Shown here in pieces: positions 15,400 to 26,047 of a stretch of 64,000 nucleotides of DNA. This DNA is from an uncultured Draconibacterium sp. (GTDB lineage: Bacteria; Bacteroidota; Bacteroidia; Bacteroidales; Prolixibacteraceae), in contig NZ_OY771648.1 of assembly GCF_963674925.1 (NCBI RefSeq), forward strand, positions 62,001 to 126,000, given 5' to 3'. Made by a program: the position numbers and the translations under genes. The notes beneath the pieces were generated by a model. The model did no database searches and was not told where the DNA came from. It saw only the letters and a list, made by a program, of their open reading frames with translations. Numbering within the stretch: position 1 is the stretch's first letter; the number at the start of each line of letters is the position of its first letter.

Positions 15400-16572
15400 A
15401 TGTTTAAAATTCAAACTCTGAATAAGATTGACCCCGATGGTCTGAAACTATTCCCACTCGACAATTATGAGATTGCAAGCGAGCTTCCAAATCCGGATGC
15501 TATTGTTTTGCGCAGTTTTAAAATGCATGATGTTGAAATTCCTTCGTCGGTAAAAGCTGTTGCAAGAGCCGGCGCAGGTGTAAATAATATTCCAATCGAG
15601 AAATGCACCGAGAACGGTATCGTAGTTTTTAATACACCAGGAGCTAATGCCAATGGAGTAAAAGAGGCCGTAATTGCCGGAATGCTTATGGCATCGCGCG
15701 ATTATATTGGCGCAGCTAACTGGGCAAAAACATTAATCGGACAGGGAGATGCTGTTGCGTCGTTAGTGGAACAAGGTAAAAAGAACTTTGCCGGGGAAGA
15801 AATTAAAGGTAAAACACTGGCCGTAATTGGTTTGGGAGCCATTGGTGTTTTGGCAGCAAATGCCGCATCGGCATTGCGGATGAACGTAATTGGTTACGAC
15901 CCATACATGTCGGTAAAACACGCACTGAAACTAAGCCGCGAAGTAAAAGTGGTTGAAGGTATTCAGGTGTTGTTGCAACAAGCCGATTTTATTACCATTA
16001 ACATTCCGTTATTACCCGATACTAAAGGCTACATCAACAAAGACAAATTCGCCATGATGAAAGATGGCGTTAAAATTCTGAACTTTGCACGTGGAGGCCT
16101 GGTAGATCACGCCGATTTAAAAGTGGCTATCGAGTCGGGTAAAGTGGCCAAATATATTACCGATTTCCCTGATGAAGAATGCCTGAAACTGGATAATGTA
16201 ATTTCAATTCCTCACCTGGGTGCTTCAACAAAAGAATCGGAAACCAACTGTGCTATTATGGCTGTTGAACAAATGCGCGACTACCTGGAGAACGGGAACA
16301 TTAAAAACTCGGTAAATTTCCCTGCTGCCGAACTGGAGCGCAACGGTGGAAGCCGTATTTTGATTGCAAACCGCAATGTTCCGAATATGGTTAGCCAGAT
16401 TTCAACTGTATTGGCTGCCGAAGGATTGAACATTGATAATATGCTGAACAAAAAACGCGACGATATTGCCTATAACATTATCGATGTTGATGCCGAAAAA
16501 ATTAACGACAGCGTAAAAGATAAACTGTTAGCTATCGATGGAATCTTTATGGTTCGTTTGATCAATTCATAA
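15400..16572 (+). CDS. serA: D-3-phosphoglycerate dehydrogenase with ACT domain
   Basis: 390 residues. It oxidises 3-phosphoglycerate to 3-phosphohydroxypyruvate, the first step of serine synthesis. The NAD-binding motif GLGAIG (about 146-151), the catalytic Arg in NFARGGLVD and the catalytic His in IPHLGAST are present. The C-terminal part (about 315-390; ISTVLAAEGLNIDNMLNKKRD) is an ACT-type regulatory domain, which suggests serine feedback. serC, often adjacent in Bacteroidota, is not here. No recognisable promoter boxes; a strong terminator follows. Confidence 0.92.
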   Translation: MFKIQTLNKIDPDGLKLFPLDNYEIASELPNPDAIVLRSFKMHDVEIPSSVKAVARAGAGVNNIPIEKCTENGIVVFNTPGANANGVKEAVIAGMLMASRDYIGAANWAKTLIGQGDAVASLVEQGKKNFAGEEIKGKTLAVIGLGAIGVLAANAASALRMNVIGYDPYMSVKHALKLSREVKVVEGIQVLLQQADFITINIPLLPDTKGYINKDKFAMMKDGVKILNFARGGLVDHADLKVAIESGKVAKYITDFPDEECLKLDNVISIPHLGASTKESETNCAIMAVEQMRDYLENGNIKNSVNFPAAELERNGGSRILIANRNVPNMVSQISTVLAAEGLNIDNMLNKKRDDIAYNIIDVDAEKINDSVKDKLLAIDGIFMVRLINS

Positions 16573-16602
16573 CGAGTAGCAGTTTAAAGAAAATATTTCA
16601 AT

Positions 16603-16640
16603 AAAAGGAGAATCAGGTTTACATCTGGTTCTCCTTTTTT
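16603..16640 (+). terminator. Terminator of serA
   Basis: AAAAGGAGAATCAG (16603-16616) pairs with CTGGTTCTCCTTTT (16625-16638), followed by more T. Confidence 0.9.
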
Positions 16641-16722
16641 TTATGCCGGCAACTGCATCGAGCTCATTGCTAAATTATTATTAATAACAACCAAGCCCGC
16701 TTTCCAAGTCCTTCTTTTTTAC

Positions 16723-16730
16723 TATTTTTG
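16723..16730 (+). promoter_or_regulatory. Promoter -7 box of tkt
   Basis: TATTTTTG, 46 nt before the transketolase ATG; no good -33 TTTG. Confidence 0.5.
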
Positions 16731-16775
16731 GCGTTCCTGTCCTGCCTATAGTAAATTGAAAAAAATTACAAAAAA

Positions 16776-18791
16776 ATGAGTAAAAGTATTGAAGTTAAAG
16801 CAGCTGATAATGTTCGCATTCTGGCTGCCGCAATGGTTGAAAAAGCAAAATCGGGTCACCCTGGAGGAGCAATGGGCGGAGCAGATTTTGTAAACATCCT
16901 TTATTCTGAATTCCTTAATTATGATCCATCGGACATGACATGGGCAAACCGCGACCGTTTTTTCCTCGATCCGGGCCATATGTCTCCAATGCTTTACGGA
17001 ATTTTATCATTGGCAGGTTTTTACAGCATGGAAGATGTTGCCAATTTCCGTCAGTGGGGAAGCGTAACTCCGGGACACCCTGAAGTTGACGTTGAGCGTG
17101 GTGTAGAAAATACATCGGGTCCACTCGGACAAGGCCATGTTATGGCAGTTGGGGCAGCCATTGCCGAGCGCTTTTTAGTAGCTCGTTTTGGCGAGTGGAT
17201 GGCGCACAAAACATACACATTCATCTCTGATGGAGGTATTCAGGAAGAAATTTCGCAGGGTGCAGGTAGAATTGCCGGTCACCTGGGATTGAACAACCTG
17301 ATCATGTTCTACGATTCAAACGACATTCAGCTGTCGACAGAAACCGACGAGGTTTCCACTGAAGACACCGAAATGAAATATAAAGCCTGGGGCTGGAATG
17401 TGGTAACCATTATTGGTAACGACGCCGATGCCATTCGTAAAGCTTTAAAAGATGCACAGGAAGAAACAGAAAAACCAACCCTGATTATTGGTAAAACAAT
17501 TATGGGTAAAGGTGCCATTACCGATGATGGTGCAAGTTTCGAAAGCCAGTGCTCTACACACGGTCAGCCATTATCGGCCGCCGGTGCATCATTTGCAAAA
17601 ACAATCGAGAATTTGGGTGGAGATCCTGAAAATCCATTCGTAATTTTCGACGATGTAAAAGAATACTACGAAAAACGTAAAGCTGAGCTGATTGAAGCTG
17701 CAGCAGCGAAAAAAGCTGAGCAAGAAAAATGGGAAGCTTCAAATCCTGAATTGGCAGCAAAACTTAAAGCTTTCTTCTCTAAAGAAATTCCGGAAATCGA
17801 TTACAGCAAAATTGAACAAAAAGCAGGTATCGCAACACGTGGTGCTTCTGCAACTGTTCTTTCAGTATTTGCCAAAGAGGTTGAAAATATGATCGTGTCG
17901 TCTGCCGACCTTTCAAACTCGGATAAAACTGATGGTTTCCTGAAAAATACAACTTCATTTCAAAAAGGCGACTTCAGCGGACAATTCCTGCAGGCAGGTG
18001 TTTGCGAATTAACAATGGCCGCGTTAATGAACGGTATGGCACTACACGGTGGTGTAATTCCGGCATGTGGTACTTTCTTCGTATTCAGCGACTATATGAA
18101 ACCAGCAGCACGTATTGCAGCATTGCAGGAGTTGCCGGTTAAGTATATCTGGACTCACGATGCATTCCGTGTTGGAGAAGATGGTCCTACTCACCAACCG
18201 GTTGAACAGGAAGCACAAATTCGCCTGTTGGAGAAATTACAAAACCACAGCCACAAAAACTCAATGTTGGTATTGCGTCCGGCCGATGGTAACGAAACTA
18301 CTGTTGCATGGAAAATGGCAATGGAAAATACCGATACCCCAACAGCGCTTATCCTTTCGCGCCAGGGAATTAAAGATGTTACTACATATGAATCGGCTCA
18401 GGGAGCTACAAAAGGAGCCTACATCCTTCAGGATTGTGAAGGTACACCTGATGTAATTCTGTTGGCCAGCGGTTCGGAAGTAAGTACTTTGGTTGCCGGT
18501 GCCGAATTATTGGCCAAAGACGGTGTAAAAAGTCGTATCGTTTCTGTTCCTTCTGAAGGTTTATTCCGCACACAAAGTGCCGAATACCAAAAAGAAGTTC
18601 TTCCTGCAGGAGTTACTAAATTTGGTTTAACTGCCGGATTGCCTGTAACACTTGAAGGACTGGTTGGAATGGACGGAAAAGTATTTGGTCTTGAATCATT
18701 CGGATTTTCTGCTCCTGCCGGAGTATTAGATGTAAAACTGGGGTATACAGGCGAAAATGTATACAACCAGGTAAAAGAATTATTGGCGTAA
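16776..18791 (+). CDS. tkt: Transketolase
   Basis: 671 residues, complete. It transfers two-carbon ketol units in the non-oxidative pentose phosphate pathway using thiamine diphosphate, in the cytoplasm. Typical segments are KSGHPGGAMGGADF (substrate/ThDP site), the cofactor-binding FISDGGIQEEISQGAG with YDSNDIQLS, and DAFRVGEDGPTHQPVEQ in the middle domain. The usual GDG of the ThDP motif reads SDG, a change I believe is common in Bacteroidota transketolases. Single gene with its own promoter and terminator. Confidence 0.94.
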   Translation: MSKSIEVKAADNVRILAAAMVEKAKSGHPGGAMGGADFVNILYSEFLNYDPSDMTWANRDRFFLDPGHMSPMLYGILSLAGFYSMEDVANFRQWGSVTPGHPEVDVERGVENTSGPLGQGHVMAVGAAIAERFLVARFGEWMAHKTYTFISDGGIQEEISQGAGRIAGHLGLNNLIMFYDSNDIQLSTETDEVSTEDTEMKYKAWGWNVVTIIGNDADAIRKALKDAQEETEKPTLIIGKTIMGKGAITDDGASFESQCSTHGQPLSAAGASFAKTIENLGGDPENPFVIFDDVKEYYEKRKAELIEAAAAKKAEQEKWEASNPELAAKLKAFFSKEIPEIDYSKIEQKAGIATRGASATVLSVFAKEVENMIVSSADLSNSDKTDGFLKNTTSFQKGDFSGQFLQAGVCELTMAALMNGMALHGGVIPACGTFFVFSDYMKPAARIAALQELPVKYIWTHDAFRVGEDGPTHQPVEQEAQIRLLEKLQNHSHKNSMLVLRPADGNETTVAWKMAMENTDTPTALILSRQGIKDVTTYESAQGATKGAYILQDCEGTPDVILLASGSEVSTLVAGAELLAKDGVKSRIVSVPSEGLFRTQSAEYQKEVLPAGVTKFGLTAGLPVTLEGLVGMDGKVFGLESFGFSAPAGVLDVKLGYTGENVYNQVKELLA

Positions 18792-18813
18792 GAAAAAAAC
18801 AATAATCATACAT

Positions 18814-18847
18814 AAGGTGCTTCATTCTTTGAAGCACCTTTTATTTT
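18814..18847 (+). terminator. Terminator of tkt
   Basis: AAGGTGCTTCA (18814-18824) pairs with TGAAGCACCTT (18830-18840), followed by TTATTTTT. Confidence 0.9.
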
Positions 18848-18961
18848 TCCTCTCTCCTCATTACACAGCATATATGATAATTTCCTCTTTTTAATTATCT
18901 TGTCCACTAAATGTGATTTTGATGTGATAGTTTAAGTGAACTAAACCAAGGAAATTAATCG

Positions 18962-21900
18962 ATGAAAAATAAGGTAGATCCAAAGATCGTACACCTCCAA
19001 ACCGTAATCACTGCAATCCGAAAAATTCAGCATTTAATCATTTCCGGGAAAGATCCCGAAACCATTCTGGAAAAAACATGTGAGATTTTAGTTGATACAC
19101 GTGGGTATCATTTTGCTTGGATCACTCTTTTCGATGAAAAACAACATACAAAATTCTTTACCGGATCCGGCGATGTTTTTATAATCAACAATTTCCGGAA
19201 GCAAGCTACCACAAACAGCTTTTCCGATCAGCTTTGGCAAATAATTTCAAATTCATCGCAAACGGTTCTATCCGATTTGCCAGAGCAATATATAAAAGAC
19301 CTCGACACTACTGAATGGACACCATTTCTTGCACAAATAAAAGAAGAGAAACACATATTAGGTGTTTTGTGCGTAGCTATCCCTGCAGAGGATAGCAAAC
19401 AACCGGTTGAAGAAATTGGATTGGATGATCTGGCAAATGGCCTCGCCTTTGCATTATCAAAATTCAAACAGCACAACGAATTAAAAACCAACGAAGTCCG
19501 CTATAAAAATCTGGTAGACTCCTTAAACGACGGTGTTCTTATCATTCAAAACGAGATTACCAAATTTGTTAACCAGTCGCTTTGTCGGTTAACCGGCTAC
19601 ACCGAGAGAGAATTGCTTGAAAACCCATTTATTACATTGGTTGCCCCCGAAGAGCGGGAACTGGTAATACAATTGTATACCGATTTTATTACCGGAAAAT
19701 CAGCACAAACCCATTACGATTCGGCAGCTGTTACAAAATCGGGAGAAACATTCCCGGTTGAAGTAACAATTACTCATACCGTTTTTGATGATAAGCCGGC
19801 TTTGATGGTTATCCTACACGACAACTCGGAGCTAAAAAAATCACTGGAACAAATAAAGGAAAGTGAAGAATATTTTCGTTTCCTTTCGGATTCGGCATTT
19901 GAAGGAATAATTGTACACGACAAAGGTGTTATTCTTGAGGTAAATACTACACTGCTTCGACTTACAGGTTACTCGCGCGAAGAAATAATAGGAAAAAACC
20001 TACTCACTGAGTTTGTTGACCCAAAAGACCATGATAAAATACTGAATAGGTTAGACAGCGAGGTTGTAGAACCTTATGTTCTTTCGGCATTTAAAAAAGA
20101 TGGTTCCTACAGACATGTTGAAATTGAGGCACGCGAAATACAGTACCAAGGCAAAAAAGTGCGAATTGCTGCTGTACGCGATATTTCAGAACGTTATCTG
20201 CTAGAGGAACAAATAGAAAAAGGCCGCGAAAAGTTAAATCGTATACTCGACAACCTTCCCGGAGTTGCCTACAACGGCTTAAATGATGCAGACTGGACCC
20301 TGAATTTTGTAAGCCAGGGGAGTAATCAACTTTTTGGCTACAGCCCCGAAGAACTAACGGAAGAAAAAACGGTAAAATACGAGGATCTCATCCATCCCGA
20401 CGACAAAGAACGCATTAGAAATACAATTCAGAAAGCTATTGATCATGAAGAATCGTTTGAAGTGGAATACCGTATTTACACCAAACAAAACCAGTTAAAA
20501 TGGGTTTGGGAACGCGGAAAGGCATTTAGCGAAAATAACAACTCTTATGTTGAAGGTTTTATTAGCGATATCACCGCGCGTAAAAAGCTCGAAATAGCCA
20601 ACGAGATGTTTTCAAAGGCTATCGAAGCCAGCCCGGTTAGCATTTTTATAACGGATAAACATGGGTTTATTGAATATGTAAATCCTTTTTTCGAAATTTT
20701 AACCGGCTATAAAAGCCCTGAGGTAGTTGGAAAAAATCCAAGTTTTCTGACTTCAGGAAATCATACAGAAGAATTCTACAAACAGATTTCGCAAACCATT
20801 AAATCGGGTAAAATCTGGCAAGGCGAAATTCGCAACCGGAAAAAGAACGGAGAGCTGTATTGGGAACAAGCCGTTATTTCTCCTATTTTTAACAACCAGG
20901 GCATAATTACCCAGTTTGTAGCTGTTAGCGAAGATATTACCGAGAAAAAACAAACCTTAAAAGAACTGCAACATGCGATAGAAATTGCCGAGCACAACGA
21001 AGCACGTTTTAAAGCTTTGCACAATGCCTCGTTCGGTGGAATAACCATACACGACAAAGGACATATTTTGGATTGTAACCACGGATTATCTATAATTACC
21101 GGCTATTCGCACGAAGAGCTAATAGGTATGGACGGGCTGCTTTTAATTGCAGAAGATCAACGCGACCTGGTAATAAAACATATTGAGGAACAATATTCAA
21201 AACCTTATGAAACCGTTGGAATCCGTAAAAACGGGCAAACATACCCAATTCGTATAGAGGGTAAAATGATTCCGTACAACAACAAAATAGTTCGTGTTAC
21301 TGAATTCAGAGATATTACCGAACAAAAACAAATTGAAAAAGAACTGGTACGGGCCAAAGAAAATGCCGAACAAAGCGATAAGTTAAAATCCTCCTTCCTG
21401 GCCAATATGAGTCACGAAATCAGAACACCGATGAACGGTATTTTAGGATTTACAGAATTACTGAGAGACAATGATTTATCTCTCCAACAACGCACAGAGT
21501 TTATCGATGTAATTCAAAAAAGTGGAGAAAGAATGCTAACTACCATTAATGATATTATCGATATTTCTAAAATTGAATCGGGGATGGTATTTGCACACAT
21601 GCAAGACATAAACCTTCCGGCATTGATAAATGAACTGTATATTTTCTTTGAGCAGCCGATGAAGCAGAAAGGCATTACTCTTAAAGTGAACGAAAACAAT
21701 GGCAACCCGGTAACACTTTTTCACACCGACCCGGACAAGCTCAATTCAATTCTTACCAACCTGTTACGAAACGCCTTCAAATTCACCTCATCTGGCAGCA
21801 TCGAGTTTGGCTATTCTACTAATAACAGCAGCATAAACTTTTTTGTAAAAGATACTGGTGTTGGAATTCCACAGGAAAGACAACAAGCCATTTTCGAGCG

Positions 21901-22489
21901 TTTTGTACAGGCCGACATTGCGGACTCGCGAGTGTTTGAAGGTTCGGGGCTGGGCCTTTCCATTACAAAATCGTACACCGAAATGTTAAACGGAACAATC
22001 AGCCTTGAATCGGAAGTTGGCAAAGGAACTACCTTTTATGTTTCGCTACCTTTGCAGGCAACAATCAACTCGCAACAAACTACACCTTCTGATGTAGAGT
22101 TGATTGCCAATGATTTACTGGAAAATAAATTGAAAATACTGATTGCTGAAGATGATCCCATATCAATTCAGCTACTAAAGCTTTTGGTTAGTGATATTGC
22201 ATCGGAAATACTGGTTGCCAATAACGGGAAAAAAGCGGTTGAAATGGCCCAAAATACCCCTGACATTAACCTGATTTTGATGGATATTAAAATGCCGGTA
22301 ATTGATGGGTATACAGCAACAAAAATGATACGGGAATTCAACACATCGGTGAAGATAATCGCACAGTCGGCATTTGCGCAATCGGAAGATATTCAGCGGG
22401 CAAGAGATGCCGGTTGCAACGATTTTGTTCTCAAACCAATTGTTAAAGCAAAACTCTATGAATCGATAAAACACATTTTCAAAAATTAA
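18962..22489 (+). CDS. Hybrid sensor histidine kinase (GAF, multiple PAS, HisKA, HATPase, REC)
   Basis: 1175 residues, no transmembrane segment, so a cytoplasmic sensor. An N-terminal GAF domain (about 15-165) is followed by about five PAS domains (about 175-290, 305-420, 425-545, 550-680, 690-800; GFIEYVNPFFEILTGYKSPE is typical). The dimerisation/phosphoacceptor domain has FLANMSHEIRTPMNGIL with His818, the ATPase domain has DTGVGIP and GSGLGLSI, and the receiver domain has EDD, phosphoacceptor Asp1108 (LMDIKMP) and a LKP Lys motif. No output DNA-binding domain and no adjacent regulator gene exist, so the phosphorelay partner is elsewhere. The ligand cannot be inferred. Confidence 0.92.
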   Translation: MKNKVDPKIVHLQTVITAIRKIQHLIISGKDPETILEKTCEILVDTRGYHFAWITLFDEKQHTKFFTGSGDVFIINNFRKQATTNSFSDQLWQIISNSSQTVLSDLPEQYIKDLDTTEWTPFLAQIKEEKHILGVLCVAIPAEDSKQPVEEIGLDDLANGLAFALSKFKQHNELKTNEVRYKNLVDSLNDGVLIIQNEITKFVNQSLCRLTGYTERELLENPFITLVAPEERELVIQLYTDFITGKSAQTHYDSAAVTKSGETFPVEVTITHTVFDDKPALMVILHDNSELKKSLEQIKESEEYFRFLSDSAFEGIIVHDKGVILEVNTTLLRLTGYSREEIIGKNLLTEFVDPKDHDKILNRLDSEVVEPYVLSAFKKDGSYRHVEIEAREIQYQGKKVRIAAVRDISERYLLEEQIEKGREKLNRILDNLPGVAYNGLNDADWTLNFVSQGSNQLFGYSPEELTEEKTVKYEDLIHPDDKERIRNTIQKAIDHEESFEVEYRIYTKQNQLKWVWERGKAFSENNNSYVEGFISDITARKKLEIANEMFSKAIEASPVSIFITDKHGFIEYVNPFFEILTGYKSPEVVGKNPSFLTSGNHTEEFYKQISQTIKSGKIWQGEIRNRKKNGELYWEQAVISPIFNNQGIITQFVAVSEDITEKKQTLKELQHAIEIAEHNEARFKALHNASFGGITIHDKGHILDCNHGLSIITGYSHEELIGMDGLLLIAEDQRDLVIKHIEEQYSKPYETVGIRKNGQTYPIRIEGKMIPYNNKIVRVTEFRDITEQKQIEKELVRAKENAEQSDKLKSSFLANMSHEIRTPMNGILGFTELLRDNDLSLQQRTEFIDVIQKSGERMLTTINDIIDISKIESGMVFAHMQDINLPALINELYIFFEQPMKQKGITLKVNENNGNPVTLFHTDPDKLNSILTNLLRNAFKFTSSGSIEFGYSTNNSSINFFVKDTGVGIPQERQQAIFERFVQADIADSRVFEGSGLGLSITKSYTEMLNGTISLESEVGKGTTFYVSLPLQATINSQQTTPSDVELIANDLLENKLKILIAEDDPISIQLLKLLVSDIASEILVANNGKKAVEMAQNTPDINLILMDIKMPVIDGYTATKMIREFNTSVKIIAQSAFAQSEDIQRARDAGCNDFVLKPIVKAKLYESIKHIFKN

Positions 22490-22512
22490 ACTACGCAAAT
22501 ACAAGGCATAAG

Positions 22513-22545
22513 AAAGGCGCATCCGGAATCGGATGCGCCTTTTTC
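22513..22545. terminator. Bidirectional terminator between kinase gene and ackA
   Basis: AAAGGCGCATCC (22513-22524) and its complement (22531-22542) around a 6-nt loop, with T runs on both strands, between convergent genes. Confidence 0.92.
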
Positions 22546-22563
22546 AATATTATCTGTTACACT

Positions 22564-23760
22564 TTATTTGATAAGTGCCAACGATTGTTTTGCAATCTCC
22601 AACTCTTCGTTGGTTGGGATAATAAGAACTTTAACTTTTGCGCCATCCACGTTAATTTCGTGAACACCATCTTTACGGTTCTTATCTTTTTCTTCGTCCC
22701 AGGTAATACCAAGGAACTCCATTTCTTCACACACCATCTCGCGAATATGAGTGTCATTCTCGCCAATACCTGCAGTAAAAACAATTGCATCCAGACCATT
22801 CATTGCTGCGGCATAACTTCCTACAAACTGTTTTGCGCGGTAGGCATACATTTCAAGGGCAAGTTTTGAACCTTTATCGCCTTCTCTGTAAGCTTTTTCG
22901 ATATCACGCATATCTGTAAGACCAGTCAGTCCTTTCATTCCGCTTTCCTTATTCAACAAATCTGAAATTTCTTCTACCGAATATCCCTTTTGATTTGCCA
23001 GATAAAAAATAATAGCCGGATCGATATCGCCCGATCGGGTTCCCATAATCAATCCGCTCAATGGTCCCATTCCCATGGTTGTATCAACACAAACACCACC
23101 TTTTACAGCAGCCATCGATGCTCCGTTACCCAAGTGAAGAGTAACAATTTTTGCATCAGGGTTTCCTAAATATTCAATAGCCTTCTCAGAAATAAATTTG
23201 TGAGAAGTTCCGTGAAATCCATATTTACGGATACGCATTTCGCTATAAAATTTTTCCGGCAAAGCATAACGGAATGCTTTTTCAGGAATGCTTTGGTGAA
23301 AAGCAGTATCGAATACACCCACCTGTTTAGCATTTGGAAATACTTTCTCTGCTACCTCAACACCAATAAGGTTAGCCGGGTTGTGCAGTGGTGCCAACGG
23401 GAATAATTCTTTCACTTTTGCTTTTACCTCATCAGTAATCTTTACAGTTTCGGTAAAAGTTTCGGCACCGTGTACCAATCGATGACCAACAGCCTGAATT
23501 TCTGACGGATCGCTGATAACTCCCACTTTTTCGTCGGTAAGCAATTCGGCAACACGTTTTAAACCAACGCCATGATCAGGAATTGGGAATTCCTCAACAG
23601 TCTTCTCTTCCGAACCGTTAACAAATGTTTTGTGTTTGATCAATCCCATTTCCAGACCGATCCGTTCAACAATACCACTCGACAAAGGCACCTCGGTGTT
23701 CATATCAATCAACTGATATTTAATTGACGAGCTACCTGCATTAATTACTAAAATATTCAT
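22564..23760 (-). CDS. ackA: Acetate kinase
   Basis: 398 residues. It interconverts acetyl phosphate plus ADP and acetate plus ATP, giving substrate-level ATP. Family signatures are the N-terminal VINAGSSSIKYQLI, FDTAFHQSIPE, KYGFHGTSHKF and the ATP-site region MGTRSGDIDPA. It lies 88 nt downstream of pta on the same strand, the usual Pta-AckA overflow pathway. The spacer contains an inverted repeat (TAACAGG/CCTGTTA, about 23789-23826) without a T run, perhaps an mRNA processing or stability element. Confidence 0.96.
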   Translation of the reverse strand: MNILVINAGSSSIKYQLIDMNTEVPLSSGIVERIGLEMGLIKHKTFVNGSEEKTVEEFPIPDHGVGLKRVAELLTDEKVGVISDPSEIQAVGHRLVHGAETFTETVKITDEVKAKVKELFPLAPLHNPANLIGVEVAEKVFPNAKQVGVFDTAFHQSIPEKAFRYALPEKFYSEMRIRKYGFHGTSHKFISEKAIEYLGNPDAKIVTLHLGNGASMAAVKGGVCVDTTMGMGPLSGLIMGTRSGDIDPAIIFYLANQKGYSVEEISDLLNKESGMKGLTGLTDMRDIEKAYREGDKGSKLALEMYAYRAKQFVGSYAAAMNGLDAIVFTAGIGENDTHIREMVCEEMEFLGITWDEEKDKNRKDGVHEINVDGAKVKVLIIPTNEELEIAKQSLALIK

Positions 23761-23848
23761 TTTAAAATATATCGATTAAAAATTTTGGTAACAGGCCAAC
23801 CATTCTCGTGACAGCGAACCTGTTATCGTAAAAAGTATGAATTTACTT

Positions 23849-25942
23849 TTAAAATCCTTCCTGAGCCTGAATAGCTGTAATTACAACGGTATTAAATATA
23901 TCGTCGACAGTACAACCACGACTAAGGTCGTTAACCGGTTTGTTTAAGCCTTGTAACATCGGGCCAATTGCCAGTGCTCCGGTTTCGCGCTGGATAGCTT
24001 TGTATGTATTGTTTCCGGTGTTCAAATCGGGGAAAATAAGCACGTTGGCCTGCCCTGCCACTTGCGAATCGGGCATTTTGCTTTTCCCTACACTCGGATC
24101 TACTGCAGCATCGTACTGGATCGGTCCTTCAATTTTCAGATCAGGACGTGCAGCAACAGCTATCTCAGTCGCACTGCGAACTTTATCAACCTCAACACCT
24201 GATCCTGATGTACCTGACGAATACGACAACAATGCCACTTTTGGATCGATACCAAAAGCAATTGCCGAATCGGCCGATGTAACAGCAATCTCAGCCAGCT
24301 GCTCGGCCGTTGGACTAACGTTTACTGCGCAATCGCCCATTACCGAAACATGGTCGTCGAGACACATAAAGAAAACAGACGATACCGTTTTAACTCCCGG
24401 TTTGGTTTTTACAAACTGAAGTGCCGGAATAATGGTATGTGCTGTAGTATGTGCGGCACCTGAAACCATACCGTCGGCATGCCCTTTATAAACCATCATT
24501 GTTCCGAAATACGAAACGTCGGCCATAGCATCGCGTGCCATATCTTCAGGAATATTTTTGTGTTTACGCAGTTCGTGGTAAGTTTTCCAGTAGTCTTCGT
24601 AATACTCCGATTCCACCGGATCGATGATTCTAATATTACCATTAATTTTTACACCGATTTCGGTGGCTTTGGTAATAATTTCATCGCGTCGTCCCAAAAG
24701 AGTAATTTCAACCACCCCTTGATCAACCAAACTTGAAGCAGCCTGTAAAATACGAGGGTCGGTACCTTCGGGTAAAACAATGTGTTGTTTTTTCGATTTT
24801 GCTTTTGCCACCAGGTTGTACTGGAACATATGTGGTGTTACCACATCGGTTTTAAAACTTCTGAATTTGTCGATCAGGAAGTCGGTATCCACATATTTTT
24901 CAAAAGTAGAAATACTTAAATCGATTTTACGTGGTAATCCCGGGTGCAATTTTGGTTTTACATCCGATATTTTTTTGGCTGCAGTAAACGTTACATCGTC
25001 AACCAAAATAATGGGAACAATATTAGGTAAACCTTCAATCAGCCTTACAATTTGCGGCTCGAGAGCAATACCCCCGGTAACCACAATACCGGCAATGCTC
25101 GGATAATTTGCCGAAGCATTGGCCTGAAGTGCCGCCAGAATAATATCGGAACGGTCGCCCGGAGTAATAATAAGGCTGTTCTCCTCTACCCTGTCAAGAT
25201 AATTGCGTAACTGCATTGCTCCAACATCGTAACGGTCGGCCTGTTTACACAACAGGTTTTCGCCAAACAGTACAGTACCACCCAATTCGTCGTTAATTTC
25301 TTTAATAGTAGGGCTGCCCAGTTTTTTAATTTCCGGAATGATCTCAATCGAAGTTTCGGCAGGTACTATCTTGCTCAATTCTTCGCGCATCATGTCGCAA
25401 TTTCCGGGTTCAACACGGTTCATTACAACCGACTGCACCACTACATCTCTTTCGGCAAATGATTTTATGGCCAGGTCGATATTTGCAATGGCACTGCCCA
25501 TGTTTCTATCTTTCGCCGAGCTAACCAAAATGGTAGGGATCGAAAGGTTTTTAGCGAACTCAATATTCAGATCCAACTCAAAAGTAACGCCTTTATTGTC
25601 GAAATCCGAACCTTCAACCACAACCACATCAAACTTCTCTTTTAGCTGTTTGTAGCGATCAATAATCTGATCGATAAGACGCGCCTCCTGCCCCATATTT
25701 TTGTATTTTACTACCTGCGACATGGTAAAGCCGTATGCGTCCTTGTACTCCATATCGAGGTTAAAATACGATATCATGGTTTCGATATGATTATCGTGAA
25801 CTCCCTTTGGATAATCGTTAATTATTGGCCGGAAATATCCGACCTTGGTTACTTTTGAAAGTAACACTTTTAAAACACCCAGCGTAACAAGCGATCTTCC
25901 TGTGTTGCTTTCGGTGTTTGTGATATAAATTCCAGTTTTCAT
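23849..25942 (-). CDS. pta: Phosphate acetyltransferase (long form)
   Basis: 697 residues, the long type: an N-terminal P-loop-like domain (GIYITNTESNTGRSLVTLGVL), a central DRTGG-type domain (about 215-330) and a C-terminal PTA_PTB catalytic domain (about 370-697; IVLPEGTDPRILQAA, GAAHTTAHTIIPALQ, SYSSGTSGSGVEVDKV). It converts acetyl-CoA and phosphate to acetyl phosphate, which AckA then uses. First gene of the pta-ackA unit. Confidence 0.95.
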   Translation of the reverse strand: MKTGIYITNTESNTGRSLVTLGVLKVLLSKVTKVGYFRPIINDYPKGVHDNHIETMISYFNLDMEYKDAYGFTMSQVVKYKNMGQEARLIDQIIDRYKQLKEKFDVVVVEGSDFDNKGVTFELDLNIEFAKNLSIPTILVSSAKDRNMGSAIANIDLAIKSFAERDVVVQSVVMNRVEPGNCDMMREELSKIVPAETSIEIIPEIKKLGSPTIKEINDELGGTVLFGENLLCKQADRYDVGAMQLRNYLDRVEENSLIITPGDRSDIILAALQANASANYPSIAGIVVTGGIALEPQIVRLIEGLPNIVPIILVDDVTFTAAKKISDVKPKLHPGLPRKIDLSISTFEKYVDTDFLIDKFRSFKTDVVTPHMFQYNLVAKAKSKKQHIVLPEGTDPRILQAASSLVDQGVVEITLLGRRDEIITKATEIGVKINGNIRIIDPVESEYYEDYWKTYHELRKHKNIPEDMARDAMADVSYFGTMMVYKGHADGMVSGAAHTTAHTIIPALQFVKTKPGVKTVSSVFFMCLDDHVSVMGDCAVNVSPTAEQLAEIAVTSADSAIAFGIDPKVALLSYSSGTSGSGVEVDKVRSATEIAVAARPDLKIEGPIQYDAAVDPSVGKSKMPDSQVAGQANVLIFPDLNTGNNTYKAIQRETGALAIGPMLQGLNKPVNDLSRGCTVDDIFNTVVITAIQAQEGF

Positions 25943-26039
25943 TCAAAAATTTTAAAAACTCTGTATATTAAATATTTTCTTGTATAACGAACACCATTGG
26001 GTTATTTGATGAATCGTTCAGGTTGCGTTGAATAGTTGG

Positions 26040-26047
26040 CAAAAGTA
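26040..26047 (-). promoter_or_regulatory. Promoter -7 box of pta-ackA
   Basis: TACTTTTG on the minus strand, about 98 nt upstream of the pta ATG. The rest of the 372-nt gap (25943-26314) is AT-rich with no ORF and no clear terminator for the upstream gene. Confidence 0.45.

Noticed and set aside
23940..24419. 159-residue ORF opposite pta
   Set aside because: Shadow of a highly conserved gene, no recognisable protein features.
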